64,000 nucleotides of DNA. Origin: an uncultured Spirochaetota bacterium (GTDB lineage: Bacteria > Spirochaetota > Spirochaetia > JAFGXN01). Below, one piece after another: positions 25,815 to 34,161 of this stretch. The stretch spans positions 248,001-312,000 of the forward strand of contig CALXKN010000001.1 in assembly GCA_944388995.1 (NCBI GenBank), given 5' to 3'. The position numbers and the translations under genes were made by a program. Position 1 is the first letter of the stretch, and every line of letters begins with the position of its first letter. The notes beneath the pieces are model-generated. The model saw only the letters and a list, made by a program, of their open reading frames with translations. It searched no databases and was not told the DNA's origin.

Positions 25815-27273
25815 AATAAAGATACGAATTTTCGGCAATCACTTCACCGTTAAAAATCAGCTCGATGGTGTATTCACACGTCCGCGTTACGTCATTAAAC
25901 ATCGCTTCAGGAAAGGTCTCCGTGATGCTGAATTTATTGAGATTGGGAATGAAATCACCGGTTTTCGAAGCGACCCGTTCCCGATCGCGGTAAAGATTAA
26001 CGGTAAAATCAACCGGCACTTTTCCTCTTGTCAGCTCCTCGGGAATGACGGCGTAAACTGCCGCAGGCGAATCAAACAAAGTTTTGTAAACAGATTGATT
26101 TTTTAAAGTAAAGCGAATCTCGGAAACTGCCGCTTTACCACCCTCTTCGGCAAGCGCTTCATCGTCCTCTTCAACCGTCAGCTCTTCGGAAACTTCGCTG
26201 TCGACCGCCTCTTCGGCAAACGTTTCATCGCCCTCCTCAACCGTCAGCTCTTCGGAAACTTCGCCGTCAGCTGCCTCTTCGACAAGCGTTTCATCGCTCT
26301 CCTCAACCGTCAGCTCTTCGGAAACTTCGCCGTCGGCCGCCTCTTCGGCAAGCGTCTCATCGCCCTCTTCAACCGTCAGCTCTTCGGAAACTTCGCCGTC
26401 GGCCGCCTCTTCGGCAAGCGCTTCTTCGTCCTCTTCAACCGTCAGCTCTTCGGAAACTTCGCCGTCGGCTGCCTCTTCGGCAAGCGCTTCTTCGTCCTCT
26501 TCAACCGTCAGCTCTTCGGAAACTTCGCCGTCGGCTGCCTCTTCGGCAAGCGTCTCATCGTCCTCTTCAACCGTCAGCTCTTCGGAGACTTCGCCGTCGG
26601 CCGCCTCTTCGGCACCTTCGACGTCAAATTTATCGGAAGCTTTTTCAGCAAACGCATCTCTTCGTACTCTTTGCGCAATTTCCTCTTCCGACTTTTCGCT
26701 GTCAGCGGAAGAATTGCCGCTCTGCTCGTTATTTGAAATCTCCGTTACATTTTCATTCGAAGATTCTAAATCCGCAGCAACCGCTTCATCTGAATTTTCG
26801 GAAATTTCTCCGTCAGCTGTCTCTTCCGCAATGACTTCATTCGTCTCTTCGACTGCCGATTCATCGGTCAATTCGGCACCACTCGCTGCATCAACCGACA
26901 AATCATCGTTCATCTCTGCTGCTTCCTTGACTGCTGTATCGGTTTGCACAACCGTTTTCGGTGCATCGACCGATTCAAACACCCAGAACGACTCTTGTGT
27001 CGGATACGGAGACTCCAGTTCGGCAACAATGTACTTTATTTTCCATTTTGCGGAATCGCTGTCCGCATAACCTTTTGGATGAATCACTCGATAAAGAACG
27101 GCACCGTCGGTTTTCATTTCGACTACTGCCGATTCGATTCCGGCGGCCTGTAATGCTGCGCTCTCCGCAAACGCATTGTCCTGATTACGGAACGAGCCGT
27201 AACAAATGTAGTAATCGGCAAAAACGGAGATACTCAATCCGGAAAAAATCAACATCAATAAAGTTTTTTTCAT
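25804..27273 (-). CDS. Secreted SPOR-like protein with a tandem acidic 22-residue repeat
   Basis: 489 aa. Signal peptide (MKKTLLMLIFSGLSISVFA), then a SPOR-like unit (DYYICYGSFRNQDNAFAES ... GIESAVVEM). A long acidic region contains seven near-identical 22-residue units of the form EEAADGEVSEELTVEEDDET plus a partial eighth, and a C-terminal beta domain (SEIRFTLKNQSVYKTLF ... CEYTIELIFNGEVIAENSY) follows. The acidic region is predicted disordered and could span the periplasm or bind cations. GAGGGGC precedes ATG 27273. The C-terminal beta domain resembles that of the convergent PEGA-like protein (paired endings IYNWEI-like and YLYF), which I note only tentatively. Confidence 0.8.
   Translation of the reverse strand: MKKTLLMLIFSGLSISVFADYYICYGSFRNQDNAFAESAALQAAGIESAVVEMKTDGAVLYRVIHPKGYADSDSAKWKIKYIVAELESPYPTQESFWVFESVDAPKTVVQTDTAVKEAAEMNDDLSVDAASGAELTDESAVEETNEVIAEETADGEISENSDEAVAADLESSNENVTEISNNEQSGNSSADSEKSEEEIAQRVRRDAFAEKASDKFDVEGAEEAADGEVSEELTVEEDDETLAEEAADGEVSEELTVEEDEEALAEEAADGEVSEELTVEEDEEALAEEAADGEVSEELTVEEGDETLAEEAADGEVSEELTVEESDETLVEEAADGEVSEELTVEEGDETFAEEAVDSEVSEELTVEEDDEALAEEGGKAAVSEIRFTLKNQSVYKTLFDSPAAVYAVIPEELTRGKVPVDFTVNLYRDRERVASKTGDFIPNLNKFSITETFPEAMFNDVTRTCEYTIELIFNGEVIAENSYLYFID
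26147..26608 (-). repeat. Seven tandem 66-bp repeats within the SPOR-repeat gene
   Basis: The unit on the plus strand is CTCTTCAACCGTCAGCTCTT followed by ~46 bp. The copies are almost identical and differ mainly in the DDETLA/DEEALA/GDETLA codons. Such arrays change copy number by slippage, and 66 bp keeps the reading frame, so length variation between strains is expected. Confidence 0.85.
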
Positions 27274-27348
27274 TTTTATGCCCCTCTGCGTTTTTATCGG
27301 CATTTTTGAAATCTTCCTTTATTGAGTTTTCTTTCTTTAAAACTGCAG

Positions 27349-28656
27349 TCAGCGTGAAACGTCGAATCCGTAGTCGGGACCGCTGCGGGCCAATCGGAAT
27401 CCGACCAGATTAGAACGCAGCTGCGGATTGTTGGAAAGACGATTAAATGTAAGACAAATCATCGGCGGACTGAACCACGAACCGCCGCGATAAACGCGGT
27501 AAGCACCTTCGCTGGGACCGGTCGGATCCGCAGCCCAAGACGATTCGCCGTAATAATTTTCGCCGTAAATATCCCAGCACCATTCAAAAACGTTCCCGCT
27601 CATGTCATAGAGTCCCAATTCGTTCGGCTCTAAACTGCCGACAACGGCAGGCGCACCGTTGCTGTTGGCGGCGTGAACCGCTACTGAAGCGATATTGTCC
27701 GAACCGGCAAAAATTCGCGTCCGCTGCGGCTTTCCCCCGGAAGCGGCGTATTCCCATTCGGCTTCGGTTGGTAAACGGTAACCGTCCGCATTACGATTCC
27801 AACGAACGCCTTTTTCGTCAATCTCGTAACACGGCGTCAGTCCGCGTTGAAGGCTCTTCCAGTTGCAGTAGTGAAGCGCATCGATCCAGGAGACGCAGGA
27901 AACCGGCTGTCGGTCAGAAACGGCGTAGCCCGGATTTCCAAAATTCAAAGAACGTTCAAACCCCATCTGCATTTGTTCATTGTGGATAAACGCACCTTGA
28001 GCAATATAGTAACCGGTGTCTTCGACGAATTTTCGAAACTCAAGCACCGTTACTTCATACGGATCCATCCAAAAATCGGAAATCTGAACCTCATGCTGAG
28101 GACGATTGTCGGCTTTGTGGTAATCTTCCCCCATTTTGAAAAAACCGCCGGTAATTTTGATCCAATTGCGTTCGACATATTCAACCGTCTCTTTCGGTTC
28201 TTCGGCAGGCGTTTTCCACTTTGAAACCAAATCTTCGACGGCAGGAAGAACAGCCGCAAAAATATCATATCGGGAACGGTAATCACCGCGTCCTTCCGCT
28301 TCGCTCTCTTTTTCGGCGTCCAAAATGAAAATTCTAAGCACAGACTTTTTGCCGTCCGTTTCCGGCCAGGCAAATACTCCGTATCGGCTCTCCCGGTTTC
28401 TCAGAAATTCATAAAATTTTCTTTTGACGTCGATTAAGTCAGCCGGCATTTCAACGCTTTCGGTCGAATGCAAAAGCGTCACTTCACCCCGATCCTCGAT
28501 ATTTTGCAGGATCGTTTTTTCGAGAGCGGAGCGCTGTAAATCGGTCAGAGATTCCGTGTCGGAATAAACGCCGAACCAAACAATTTCCGCCGGGCGCACC
28601 AATTCGAACGAAAGCAGCAAAAGGCAAAAAAACACAAACCATCCTTTTTTTCTCAT
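27349..28656 (-). CDS. Secreted formylglycine-generating-enzyme (FGE/SUMF1) domain protein
   Basis: 435 aa. Signal peptide (MRKKGWFVFFCLLLLSFELVRP), then an unassigned ~140-residue domain (IVWFGVYSDTESLTDLQRSALEK...), then an FGE-sulfatase domain (about residues 170-432): IKITGGFFKMGEDY, QHEVQISDFWMDPYEVTVLEF, DRQPVSCVSWIDALHYCNW, YRLPTEAEWEYAASGG, LGLYDMSGNVFEWCWD, YRVYRGGSWFSPP and LVGFRLAR. I do not see the Cys pair of true sulfatase-activating enzymes, so it may be a lectin-like or structural FGE relative. GAGGAGC precedes ATG 28656, which overlaps the glycosyltransferase stop by ATGA. Confidence 0.88.
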   Translation of the reverse strand: MRKKGWFVFFCLLLLSFELVRPAEIVWFGVYSDTESLTDLQRSALEKTILQNIEDRGEVTLLHSTESVEMPADLIDVKRKFYEFLRNRESRYGVFAWPETDGKKSVLRIFILDAEKESEAEGRGDYRSRYDIFAAVLPAVEDLVSKWKTPAEEPKETVEYVERNWIKITGGFFKMGEDYHKADNRPQHEVQISDFWMDPYEVTVLEFRKFVEDTGYYIAQGAFIHNEQMQMGFERSLNFGNPGYAVSDRQPVSCVSWIDALHYCNWKSLQRGLTPCYEIDEKGVRWNRNADGYRLPTEAEWEYAASGGKPQRTRIFAGSDNIASVAVHAANSNGAPAVVGSLEPNELGLYDMSGNVFEWCWDIYGENYYGESSWAADPTGPSEGAYRVYRGGSWFSPPMICLTFNRLSNNPQLRSNLVGFRLARSGPDYGFDVSR

Positions 28657-29486
28657 CCGTCGCTCCTCTTCAAATTTCCGGCAATTCTCTCCCATTCGAG
28701 AGCTTCGTCTGTTCGCCCCCGTTTCCGGCAACCGAGCGCATAGACCTCCGCTTTGCGCGCCGCCTCCTCCGCTGCCTGAAAGCAATGCTCCTCCGACAAC
28801 ATCCGCTTTTTTAATAAAAGCAGAAGCGCCCGCAGACGGAAAATTTCGATTTGCCCGTAACGGGTTGACAGCTGGGGCCAATTGCCGGCACGTTTGACAA
28901 TCAACGGTTCATCGCAGTAAACAACCGGAAAACGATCGGTCCAGCGCAGCCAAAACTCGTAATCTTCGGCAATTTCCAATGTTTCATCGAAACCGCCAAG
29001 CTCTTTGAAGACCGAACGGCGCAGCAAAACAGTCGACGGTCCGATAATGCACTTTTTCAGCGAATCATGAAAAAGATCGCCTTCACGGCGGTGTTTTTGC
29101 TTTTTTTGGCTGACCGTCACCCCATTTCGCAGCCAAATTTCCCGCGTGTGACACAATGCTGTTTCGCCATCGCGTTCCAAACGCAGCCGCTGCGTTTTCA
29201 GTTTTTCAGGAAGCCACAAGTCATCGGAATCCGCAAACGCAATCCACTGCGAAACGGCCGCCTCAACGCCGCGGTTACGAACTGCGCCGGGTTTGCCGGT
29301 GTGAGGGATTGAAAGCAGCTGTGCGCCGAAGCGGCGGCAGACCGACTCGGGCGGCCGCCGGCTTCCGTCGTCGACAACGATGATTTCCGCAGGCGGCTCG
29401 CTTTGACCGGCGATTGACTCCAGCGTCTGCGCCAACAATTCTTCCCGTTCGAAATGCGGAATGACAGCCGAAACCTCAAACGCCAT
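28653..29486 (-). CDS. Family 2 glycosyltransferase
   Basis: 277 aa. GT-A fold of family GT2: N-terminal VSAVIPHFEREELLAQTLESI, EIIVVDDGSRRPPE (nucleotide-binding Asp pair), GAVRNRGVEAA, WIAFADSDDLWLPEKL (DxD motif), and FKELGGFDETLEIAEDYEFWLRW (acceptor/catalytic ED). It transfers an unknown sugar, probably to an envelope glycan. Start ATG 29486 has GAGG upstream and overlaps the RbgA gene end by 11 bp. It is followed by the FGE-domain gene through an ATGA overlap, so rbgA, GT2 and FGE form one operon. Confidence 0.9.
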   Translation of the reverse strand: MAFEVSAVIPHFEREELLAQTLESIAGQSEPPAEIIVVDDGSRRPPESVCRRFGAQLLSIPHTGKPGAVRNRGVEAAVSQWIAFADSDDLWLPEKLKTQRLRLERDGETALCHTREIWLRNGVTVSQKKQKHRREGDLFHDSLKKCIIGPSTVLLRRSVFKELGGFDETLEIAEDYEFWLRWTDRFPVVYCDEPLIVKRAGNWPQLSTRYGQIEIFRLRALLLLLKKRMLSEEHCFQAAEEAARKAEVYALGCRKRGRTDEALEWERIAGNLKRSDG

Positions 29487-30339
29487 CAGCCGCCTCAAAC
29501 GCCGGCACTTCTTCAACGCGGTCGAAGGTCAGCCGCCCGACTTTTCCGGATCTGACTTCGCGTAAAAAAACCGACGCCGCCTTTTCCCGGTCAACGACGC
29601 CGCCTTTAGCCGTACACCCTCGTTTCAAGGCGATTTTATCTAATATCGCCAAAGGCGCGTCGCCGACAGCGCCGCCCAACGCAAACCGCTGCGCAAACGG
29701 ATCGCGGTAGCGGTTTTGCAAAAACTCAATCGTATATAACGCAATGTCCGGCAAATTCAAAACCTCATCCCGAACCGCTCCGGTCGCCGCCAATCGGTAT
29801 GCCGCATCCCGATTTTCGAATTTATGCCATAAAATACCCGGCGTGTCATACAAATCCAAACCGCCCGGCGTCAAAATCCGCTGCAGCGTTTTGGTCACCG
29901 CCGGTCGGTCGCCGGTTTTTGCTTTGGCAGCTCCGCACAGCGTGTTGATTAATGTCGACTTTCCCGCGTTCGGAATGCCGGTAATCAGCACCCGCACTCC
30001 GCGGCGGCCGGTTTTGGCCTCCGGGCACAGCGCGAAACAGGCGGCTGTCACTTTTTTTGCGTCCTGCGGGCGGACAGCGCAACAAACCACCGCCGCTGCA
30101 TCTTTCCTTTTTTGAAAGTAAGAGAGCCACCGCCTTGTCTCACTCTCGTCAGCTAAGTCAGCCTTATTCAAAACATATAAAACCGGTTTCCGAGAGACAA
30201 TTTCTTCAACAAACGGATTCAGTCCCGACAACGGAATGCGGGCATCCAACACTTCGACAGTCAAATCGACGCGGGCAATGTTCGTCTTCAGCAAATCGCC
30301 GGTCTTTTTCATATGCCCGGGAAACCAATTGATATTCAC
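29476..30339 (-). CDS. rbgA: Ribosome-biogenesis GTPase RbgA/YlqF
   Basis: 287 aa. Circularly permuted GTPase with motif order G4 NKADL, G1 GIPNAGKSTLIN, then G3 DTPGIL; the N-terminus INWFPGHMKKT is the family hallmark. The C-terminal ~100 residues form the RNA-binding helical domain. Known role: assembly of the 50S subunit. The start is GTG 30339: the family begins MxIxWFPGHM and the promoter puts +1 exactly on this GTG, with no SD. It heads an operon with a GT2 glycosyltransferase and an FGE-domain protein, and is divergent from lptC. Confidence 0.94.
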   Translation of the reverse strand: MNINWFPGHMKKTGDLLKTNIARVDLTVEVLDARIPLSGLNPFVEEIVSRKPVLYVLNKADLADESETRRWLSYFQKRKDAAAVVCCAVRPQDAKKVTAACFALCPEAKTGRRGVRVLITGIPNAGKSTLINTLCGAAKAKTGDRPAVTKTLQRILTPGGLDLYDTPGILWHKFENRDAAYRLAATGAVRDEVLNLPDIALYTIEFLQNRYRDPFAQRFALGGAVGDAPLAILDKIALKRGCTAKGGVVDREKAASVFLREVRSGKVGRLTFDRVEEVPAFEAADGV

Positions 30340-30345
30340 CGTTTT

Positions 30346-30374
30346 ATTTTAAACGATAAAAATCAAATAGGCAA
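30346..30374 (-). promoter_or_regulatory. Promoter placing transcription start on the rbgA GTG
   Basis: Minus-strand TTGCCT (30374-30369), 17-bp spacer, TAAAAT (30351-30346). Predicted +1 is 30339, the G of the GTG. No SD. Confidence 0.6.
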
Positions 30375-30402
30375 CACGCAAAAAAGATTTTCGGAAAGAA
30401 TG

Positions 30403-30431
30403 TTGCCGCAAGCGGCGGGATTTGTTATACT
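30403..30431 (+). promoter_or_regulatory. Promoter placing transcription start at the lptC GTG
   Basis: TTGCCG (30403-30408), 17-bp spacer, TATACT (30426-30431). Predicted +1 is 30438 and the GTG starts at 30437. No SD. Divergent from the rbgA promoter, with 28 bp between the -35 boxes. Confidence 0.6.
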
Positions 30432-30436
30432 GAATT

Positions 30437-31066
30437 GTGAGAATTTCGGCGATTTTGATGATTTTTCTATCGTTTTTCTCGTGTAAAATCAGAACGATGT
30501 CAGACGAAGAACTCAATGCGCTGTATGATTCCATTCCCGCTGTCCGCATTTACGACATGGAATACAACGACATTGTCCGCGGAAAGGTCCGTTACCGGGC
30601 ACAGTCGGCGGACGCCGAGATGTTCGATTCGGACGAACGGAACGAAATCGTCATTCATTCGATGAAATTCGAACAGTTCAACAACAAAGGCGAACTGTCG
30701 GCGACAGGCGAAGCGGGAAAGGCGGTCCGTTTCAACGCGACCGGCAATGTGGAAATCACCGACAACATTCAAATCAATTCAAAAGAAGAAGAAGTTTTAA
30801 TTGAAGGAAACTACCTGCTTTGGCAGGACAAGGACCGCATTCTTTCCGGAAACATTACGGACGAAATCCGTATCACAAAAGAAGACGGCACATTTTTTGC
30901 CGGGAAAGGTTTTTATGTCGATTCGAAACAGAATAAAGCGGAATTCAGAAACGGCGTCCGCGGCGAGTACATCTCCGAATCTTCCGGCGGTGAAACCGAA
31001 ACCGACGAAGCGGCGGCCGACCCGATCCGTCCGGCAGATTCCGTAACGGAGGCCGCCGGTGAGTAA
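30437..31066 (+). CDS. lptC: LPS export system component LptC-like lipoprotein
   Basis: 209 aa. The N-terminal hydrophobic segment ISAILMIFLSFFSCKI ends in a relaxed lipobox (FFSC), suggesting a lipid anchor instead of the usual LptC transmembrane helix. The mature part is a beta-jellyroll of the OstA/LptC type (YDMEYNDIVRGKVRYRAQ, ADAEMFDSDERNEIVIHSM, GEAGKAVRF, GNYLLWQDKDRILSG). Position directly before lptA and lptB supports the assignment. LptC hands lipopolysaccharide from LptB2FG to LptA. Translation is predicted to start on a leaderless GTG. Confidence 0.8.
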   Translation: MRISAILMIFLSFFSCKIRTMSDEELNALYDSIPAVRIYDMEYNDIVRGKVRYRAQSADAEMFDSDERNEIVIHSMKFEQFNNKGELSATGEAGKAVRFNATGNVEITDNIQINSKEEEVLIEGNYLLWQDKDRILSGNITDEIRITKEDGTFFAGKGFYVDSKQNKAEFRNGVRGEYISESSGGETETDEAAADPIRPADSVTEAAGE

Positions 31067-31715
31067 AATCCGTTTTTGGCCGCTGCTGCTTTTGGCCGCG
31101 CTGACCTTCCCGGTGTTTGCAGCCGAAGAAGAGGAAGAAAAGGAATCCGCCGACAAATTCGAATTCAGCAGCAACAAAACTTCGATTGAACTGAGCAAAG
31201 GAAAGGAGATGACCGTCTTGGAAGGAAACGCCCGCATTCTCTCGGGACAGACGCTGATCAACGCCAACCGGATCGAACTGTTCGGGGAGAACTTCCGCTA
31301 CGCCCTTTGCTCGGGGCAGGTACGCGTCCGCGACTCGAAACAAGGCATCTACCTCAAATGCGAAAATCTCTTCTTCGACCGCGAAAAAAAGATCAGCCGC
31401 ATCGAAGAGTATGCGGAAATGGTCGACAAAAAAAACAATCTGGTCGTTAAAGGCAACTTTCTCGAAGATTCACAGGAATCGGAAACCACGATCATTCAAA
31501 TCGGCGTCCGGATCATCAAAGACAACATCGTCTGCCGGAGCGAAGCGGCCGTCTACAACCGCAAAACAAAGGAACTTGAGCTTTCCAGCTCGCCTTATGT
31601 CATCAAAGACGGAGACGAATACCGCGCCACAAGAATCATTATCAATATCGATACGGACGAAATCCGTCTGGAAGGACGCGTGCGCGGCACCATTCAACAG
31701 GAAGAGTCGGCATGA
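31059..31715 (+). CDS. lptA: LPS transport periplasmic protein LptA/OstA-like
   Basis: 218 aa. Signal peptide (SKIRFWPLLLLAALTFPVFAAEE), then an OstA-type beta-jellyroll: FEFSSNKTSIELSKGKEMTVLEGNARIL, INANRIELFGENFRYALCSGQVRV, YLKCENLFFDREKKISRIEEYAEM. LptA proteins bridge the periplasm and carry LPS to the outer membrane, which implies an LPS-like glycolipid here. GTG start with GGAGG upstream overlaps the lptC end by 8 bp. The end overlaps lptB by ATGA. Confidence 0.88.
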   Translation: MSKIRFWPLLLLAALTFPVFAAEEEEEKESADKFEFSSNKTSIELSKGKEMTVLEGNARILSGQTLINANRIELFGENFRYALCSGQVRVRDSKQGIYLKCENLFFDREKKISRIEEYAEMVDKKNNLVVKGNFLEDSQESETTIIQIGVRIIKDNIVCRSEAAVYNRKTKELELSSSPYVIKDGDEYRATRIIINIDTDEIRLEGRVRGTIQQEESA

Positions 31716-32440
31716 AATCGGTTTTAGGCGTCGAAAATCTGAGAAAAACCTTCGGGAAAAAGGTCGCCGTTCAGAAAGTTTCGTTCAGTATGCAGGAAGG
31801 CGAAGTCGTCGGTCTGCTGGGACCGAACGGCGCAGGCAAAACGACGATTTTTTACATGATCGTCGGATTCATCAAACCGACGTCGGGGCACATTTATCTC
31901 AACAGCACCAACATCTCCAACGAGCCGATGTACAAGCGGGCGCGGCGCGGCATCGCCTATCTGCCGCAGGAAGCGTCGGTTTTCAAACAGCTGACGGTCG
32001 AACAGAATATCTGGGCGATTTTGGAAACGCGCAACGATCTGAACAAAGCCGAGAAAAAAGAAAAACTGGAGTTTCTTCTTGAAGAACTGAAAATCACCCG
32101 GCTGCGCACACAGAAAGCGTACACCCTTTCGGGCGGCGAACGGCGGCGGACGGAAATTGCCCGCTCTCTGGCGATTGAGCCGAAATTCCTGCTGCTTGAC
32201 GAACCGTTTGCCGGAATCGACCCGATTGCCGTTTCGGAAATCAAAGGCATCATTTCGGAATTGGCGCAAAAAGGAATCGGTATTCTGATTACCGACCATA
32301 ACGTCCGCGACACGCTGGAAATCACCGACCGCGCCTACATCATCCATTTGGGCGACATTTTGGTCGACGGCGATAAAACGCACATCCTTAAAAACGAAAT
32401 GGCGCGCAAAATTTACCTCGGCGAAAACTTCCGTATGTGA
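31712..32440 (+). CDS. lptB: LPS export ABC transporter ATPase LptB
   Basis: 242 aa. Complete ABC ATPase: Walker A GLLGPNGAGKTTIFYM, Q-loop LPQEASVF, signature LSGGERRRTEIARSLA, Walker B FLLLDEPFAGIDPIAV and switch His in ITDHNVRDTL. The family-specific C-terminus (YLGENF) matches LptB. It powers LptB2FG; lptF and lptG are not in the window. Last gene of the lptCAB operon, with rpoN following from its own promoter. Confidence 0.95.
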   Translation: MKSVLGVENLRKTFGKKVAVQKVSFSMQEGEVVGLLGPNGAGKTTIFYMIVGFIKPTSGHIYLNSTNISNEPMYKRARRGIAYLPQEASVFKQLTVEQNIWAILETRNDLNKAEKKEKLEFLLEELKITRLRTQKAYTLSGGERRRTEIARSLAIEPKFLLLDEPFAGIDPIAVSEIKGIISELAQKGIGILITDHNVRDTLEITDRAYIIHLGDILVDGDKTHILKNEMARKIYLGENFRM

Positions 32441-32450
32441 CAAAAAAGAT

Positions 32451-32479
32451 TTGACTTATCCGTTTCCGCGTGTGATAAT
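32451..32479 (+). promoter_or_regulatory. Promoter of the rpoN-hpf operon
   Basis: TTGACT (32451-32456), 17-bp spacer, GATAAT (32474-32479), starting 10 bp after the lptB stop. Predicted +1 is 32486. Confidence 0.6.
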
Positions 32480-32499
32480 GAGATGAACGGAGAGTCCTT

Positions 32500-33882
32500 T
32501 TGGCACCTGCAGCTTCGACAATGAAACTCACCCAACGGCAAACAGCGGCCTTAAAACAAATTCCCAGACAAACGGCGCTTTTAAAACTGCGCGGCCGCCT
32601 TTTTTCCGCACCGTCCGGCGAATTTGAAGAGTTTCTGCTGCGTTTTACCGAAGAAAACCGCTTTCTGACATATTCTTCCGATTTGCCTTCCGCCGACCGG
32701 TTGTTTTTCCCGGCTCTTTCAGACCGAAAGAGTCCGCGGCGGACCTTTTACGCCGATCCGTCGTCCGTCACCGATATTCTGGAGGCAACCGCCTCCCAAC
32801 CGTCAACCCTGAAATCGTCTTTAACCGAACAGCTGCGGTGGGAGCGTCTGTCGGAAAAAGAAACGGAGATCGGAGAACTGCTGATCAGCGGGTTGGACGC
32901 AAACGGCTACTGGATCCGGGATCCGCGGACCGGCGAAACTTTCCCGGAGAGCGAGAAGAACCGGCAGCCGCAAAACGCGGCGCTTATCGACAAAATGACT
33001 GCGCTCATCCGCCGCCTCGACCCGCCGGGAGCGGCAACCAAAAACCGTTTTGAAGCCGCCGCCGTCATCGCCGCGGATGATCCCGGCTATCCGCCGGAGG
33101 CCAAGGCTTTTTACGCCGAACTGTTTGAGCTGACCGAAAGCGGAGAGGATTGGAACGAAATCCCCCGGATTCTCAGAGAAAAATTCGGAGAGGAGACGGT
33201 CGAATCGGTTTCGCGGCTGCCGGTTCCGGCCTCCCCCGGAAGCAGTCAGCCGCAGCCGGACGGGGCCGCTCCCGACGCAACGGCCGTCATCGCCGGTAAA
33301 AAGATCGTTTCCGTTTCCGTTCCCGCAGACCGTATTCTGGACGGGCTGAATCTGGCCGAACCGGAAGACGGTCGCTCTTCGGCGGGCGAACGAAGCCTGG
33401 CCGAGGCGGTGCTTTACGCCGCCGGAGAGCGGTGCAGGCTTTTGAAGGCGGCTGTGCGCAAACTGACCGAAACCCAAATCGGATACCTGACCGGCGCAAC
33501 CGCCGCCAAGAGCCGCCTCACTCAATCGCAAATTGCCGCCGCTATCGGCACTGACCCGCCTAAACTCTCCCGACTGCTTAAAAACAAGATAATCGAAATT
33601 AAACTGAAAGGGACAAAAGACGGCGCGCCCGTCCGCTCTTTTACCGTGCCGGCAGCCGCGCTGCTTGACCGGAGCGGAAGCGGCAGTCTCAGCCGCACGG
33701 AAATTGAAGCCGCCATGAGCGCGCTGCGCAAAGAGTACGGCGAAATCAGCGACTCACAAATGAGCCGCCTTTTAAAAACGCGGGGAATCGGTATCTGCAA
33801 ACGGACTGTGTGCAAATACCGCTCTCAAATAAACCGTTCAGGAGGAAAAAATGGAACGTTTCATTCAGGGAATTCATTATGA
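32500..33882 (+). CDS. rpoN: RNA polymerase sigma-54 factor, divergent
   Basis: 460 aa. Region I at the N-terminus (LTQRQTAALKQIPRQTALLKL) is recognisable but degenerate compared with the usual LxQxLxxTPQL. A core-binding region follows, then the promoter-contact HTH (LTQSQIAAAIGTDPPKLSRLLKN) and the RpoN box, here CKRTVCKYRSQ in place of ARRTVAKYRE. Start at TTG 32500 because GGAGAG ends 5 nt before it; ATG 32521 lacks such a site. It overlaps hpf by 32 bp. Target promoters cannot be identified from this window alone. Confidence 0.88.
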   Translation: MAPAASTMKLTQRQTAALKQIPRQTALLKLRGRLFSAPSGEFEEFLLRFTEENRFLTYSSDLPSADRLFFPALSDRKSPRRTFYADPSSVTDILEATASQPSTLKSSLTEQLRWERLSEKETEIGELLISGLDANGYWIRDPRTGETFPESEKNRQPQNAALIDKMTALIRRLDPPGAATKNRFEAAAVIAADDPGYPPEAKAFYAELFELTESGEDWNEIPRILREKFGEETVESVSRLPVPASPGSSQPQPDGAAPDATAVIAGKKIVSVSVPADRILDGLNLAEPEDGRSSAGERSLAEAVLYAAGERCRLLKAAVRKLTETQIGYLTGATAAKSRLTQSQIAAAIGTDPPKLSRLLKNKIIEIKLKGTKDGAPVRSFTVPAAALLDRSGSGSLSRTEIEAAMSALRKEYGEISDSQMSRLLKTRGIGICKRTVCKYRSQINRSGGKNGTFHSGNSL

Positions 33883-34144
33883 ATTAAGCAACCCGGCGCA
33901 GGAGTACATCAACAAAAAACTCCAAAAACTGGAAGTTTTAAAAGACGACATTGTCGATTTTAAAATGCTGGTGCTTCACGAAAAAAGCGGTTATACCGTC
34001 AAAATCGATACCCATACGAAATGGGGCGGCATCTCGCACATTGCGTGCGGTTCGTCGAAACTTTACAAAGCCGTCAATCAGGCAGTCGACAAGACGGTAA
34101 AAAAAATAAAAAAAGAAAAAGAAAAGATTGCCGAACACAAATAA
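33851..34144 (+). CDS. hpf: Ribosome hibernation-promoting factor, short HPF/RaiA family
   Basis: 97 aa. S30AE domain: FIQGIHYELSNPAQEYINKKLQKLE, then GYTVKIDTHTKWGG and the helix LYKAVNQAVDKTVKKIKKEKEKI. The short form lacks the C-terminal dimerisation domain of long HPF. It binds the 30S decoding region to store inactive ribosomes. GGAGG 5 nt before the ATG. Position after rpoN is the classical rpoN-hpf arrangement. The highly basic C-terminus is typical. Confidence 0.92.
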   Translation: MERFIQGIHYELSNPAQEYINKKLQKLEVLKDDIVDFKMLVLHEKSGYTVKIDTHTKWGGISHIACGSSKLYKAVNQAVDKTVKKIKKEKEKIAEHK

Positions 34145-34161
34145 ATAATATAGAATAAATT

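Noticed and set aside
26147-26608. Regular repeats resembling a CRISPR array
   Set aside because: The units are contiguous 66-bp coding repeats without unique spacers, and the frame is preserved as a 22-residue protein repeat.
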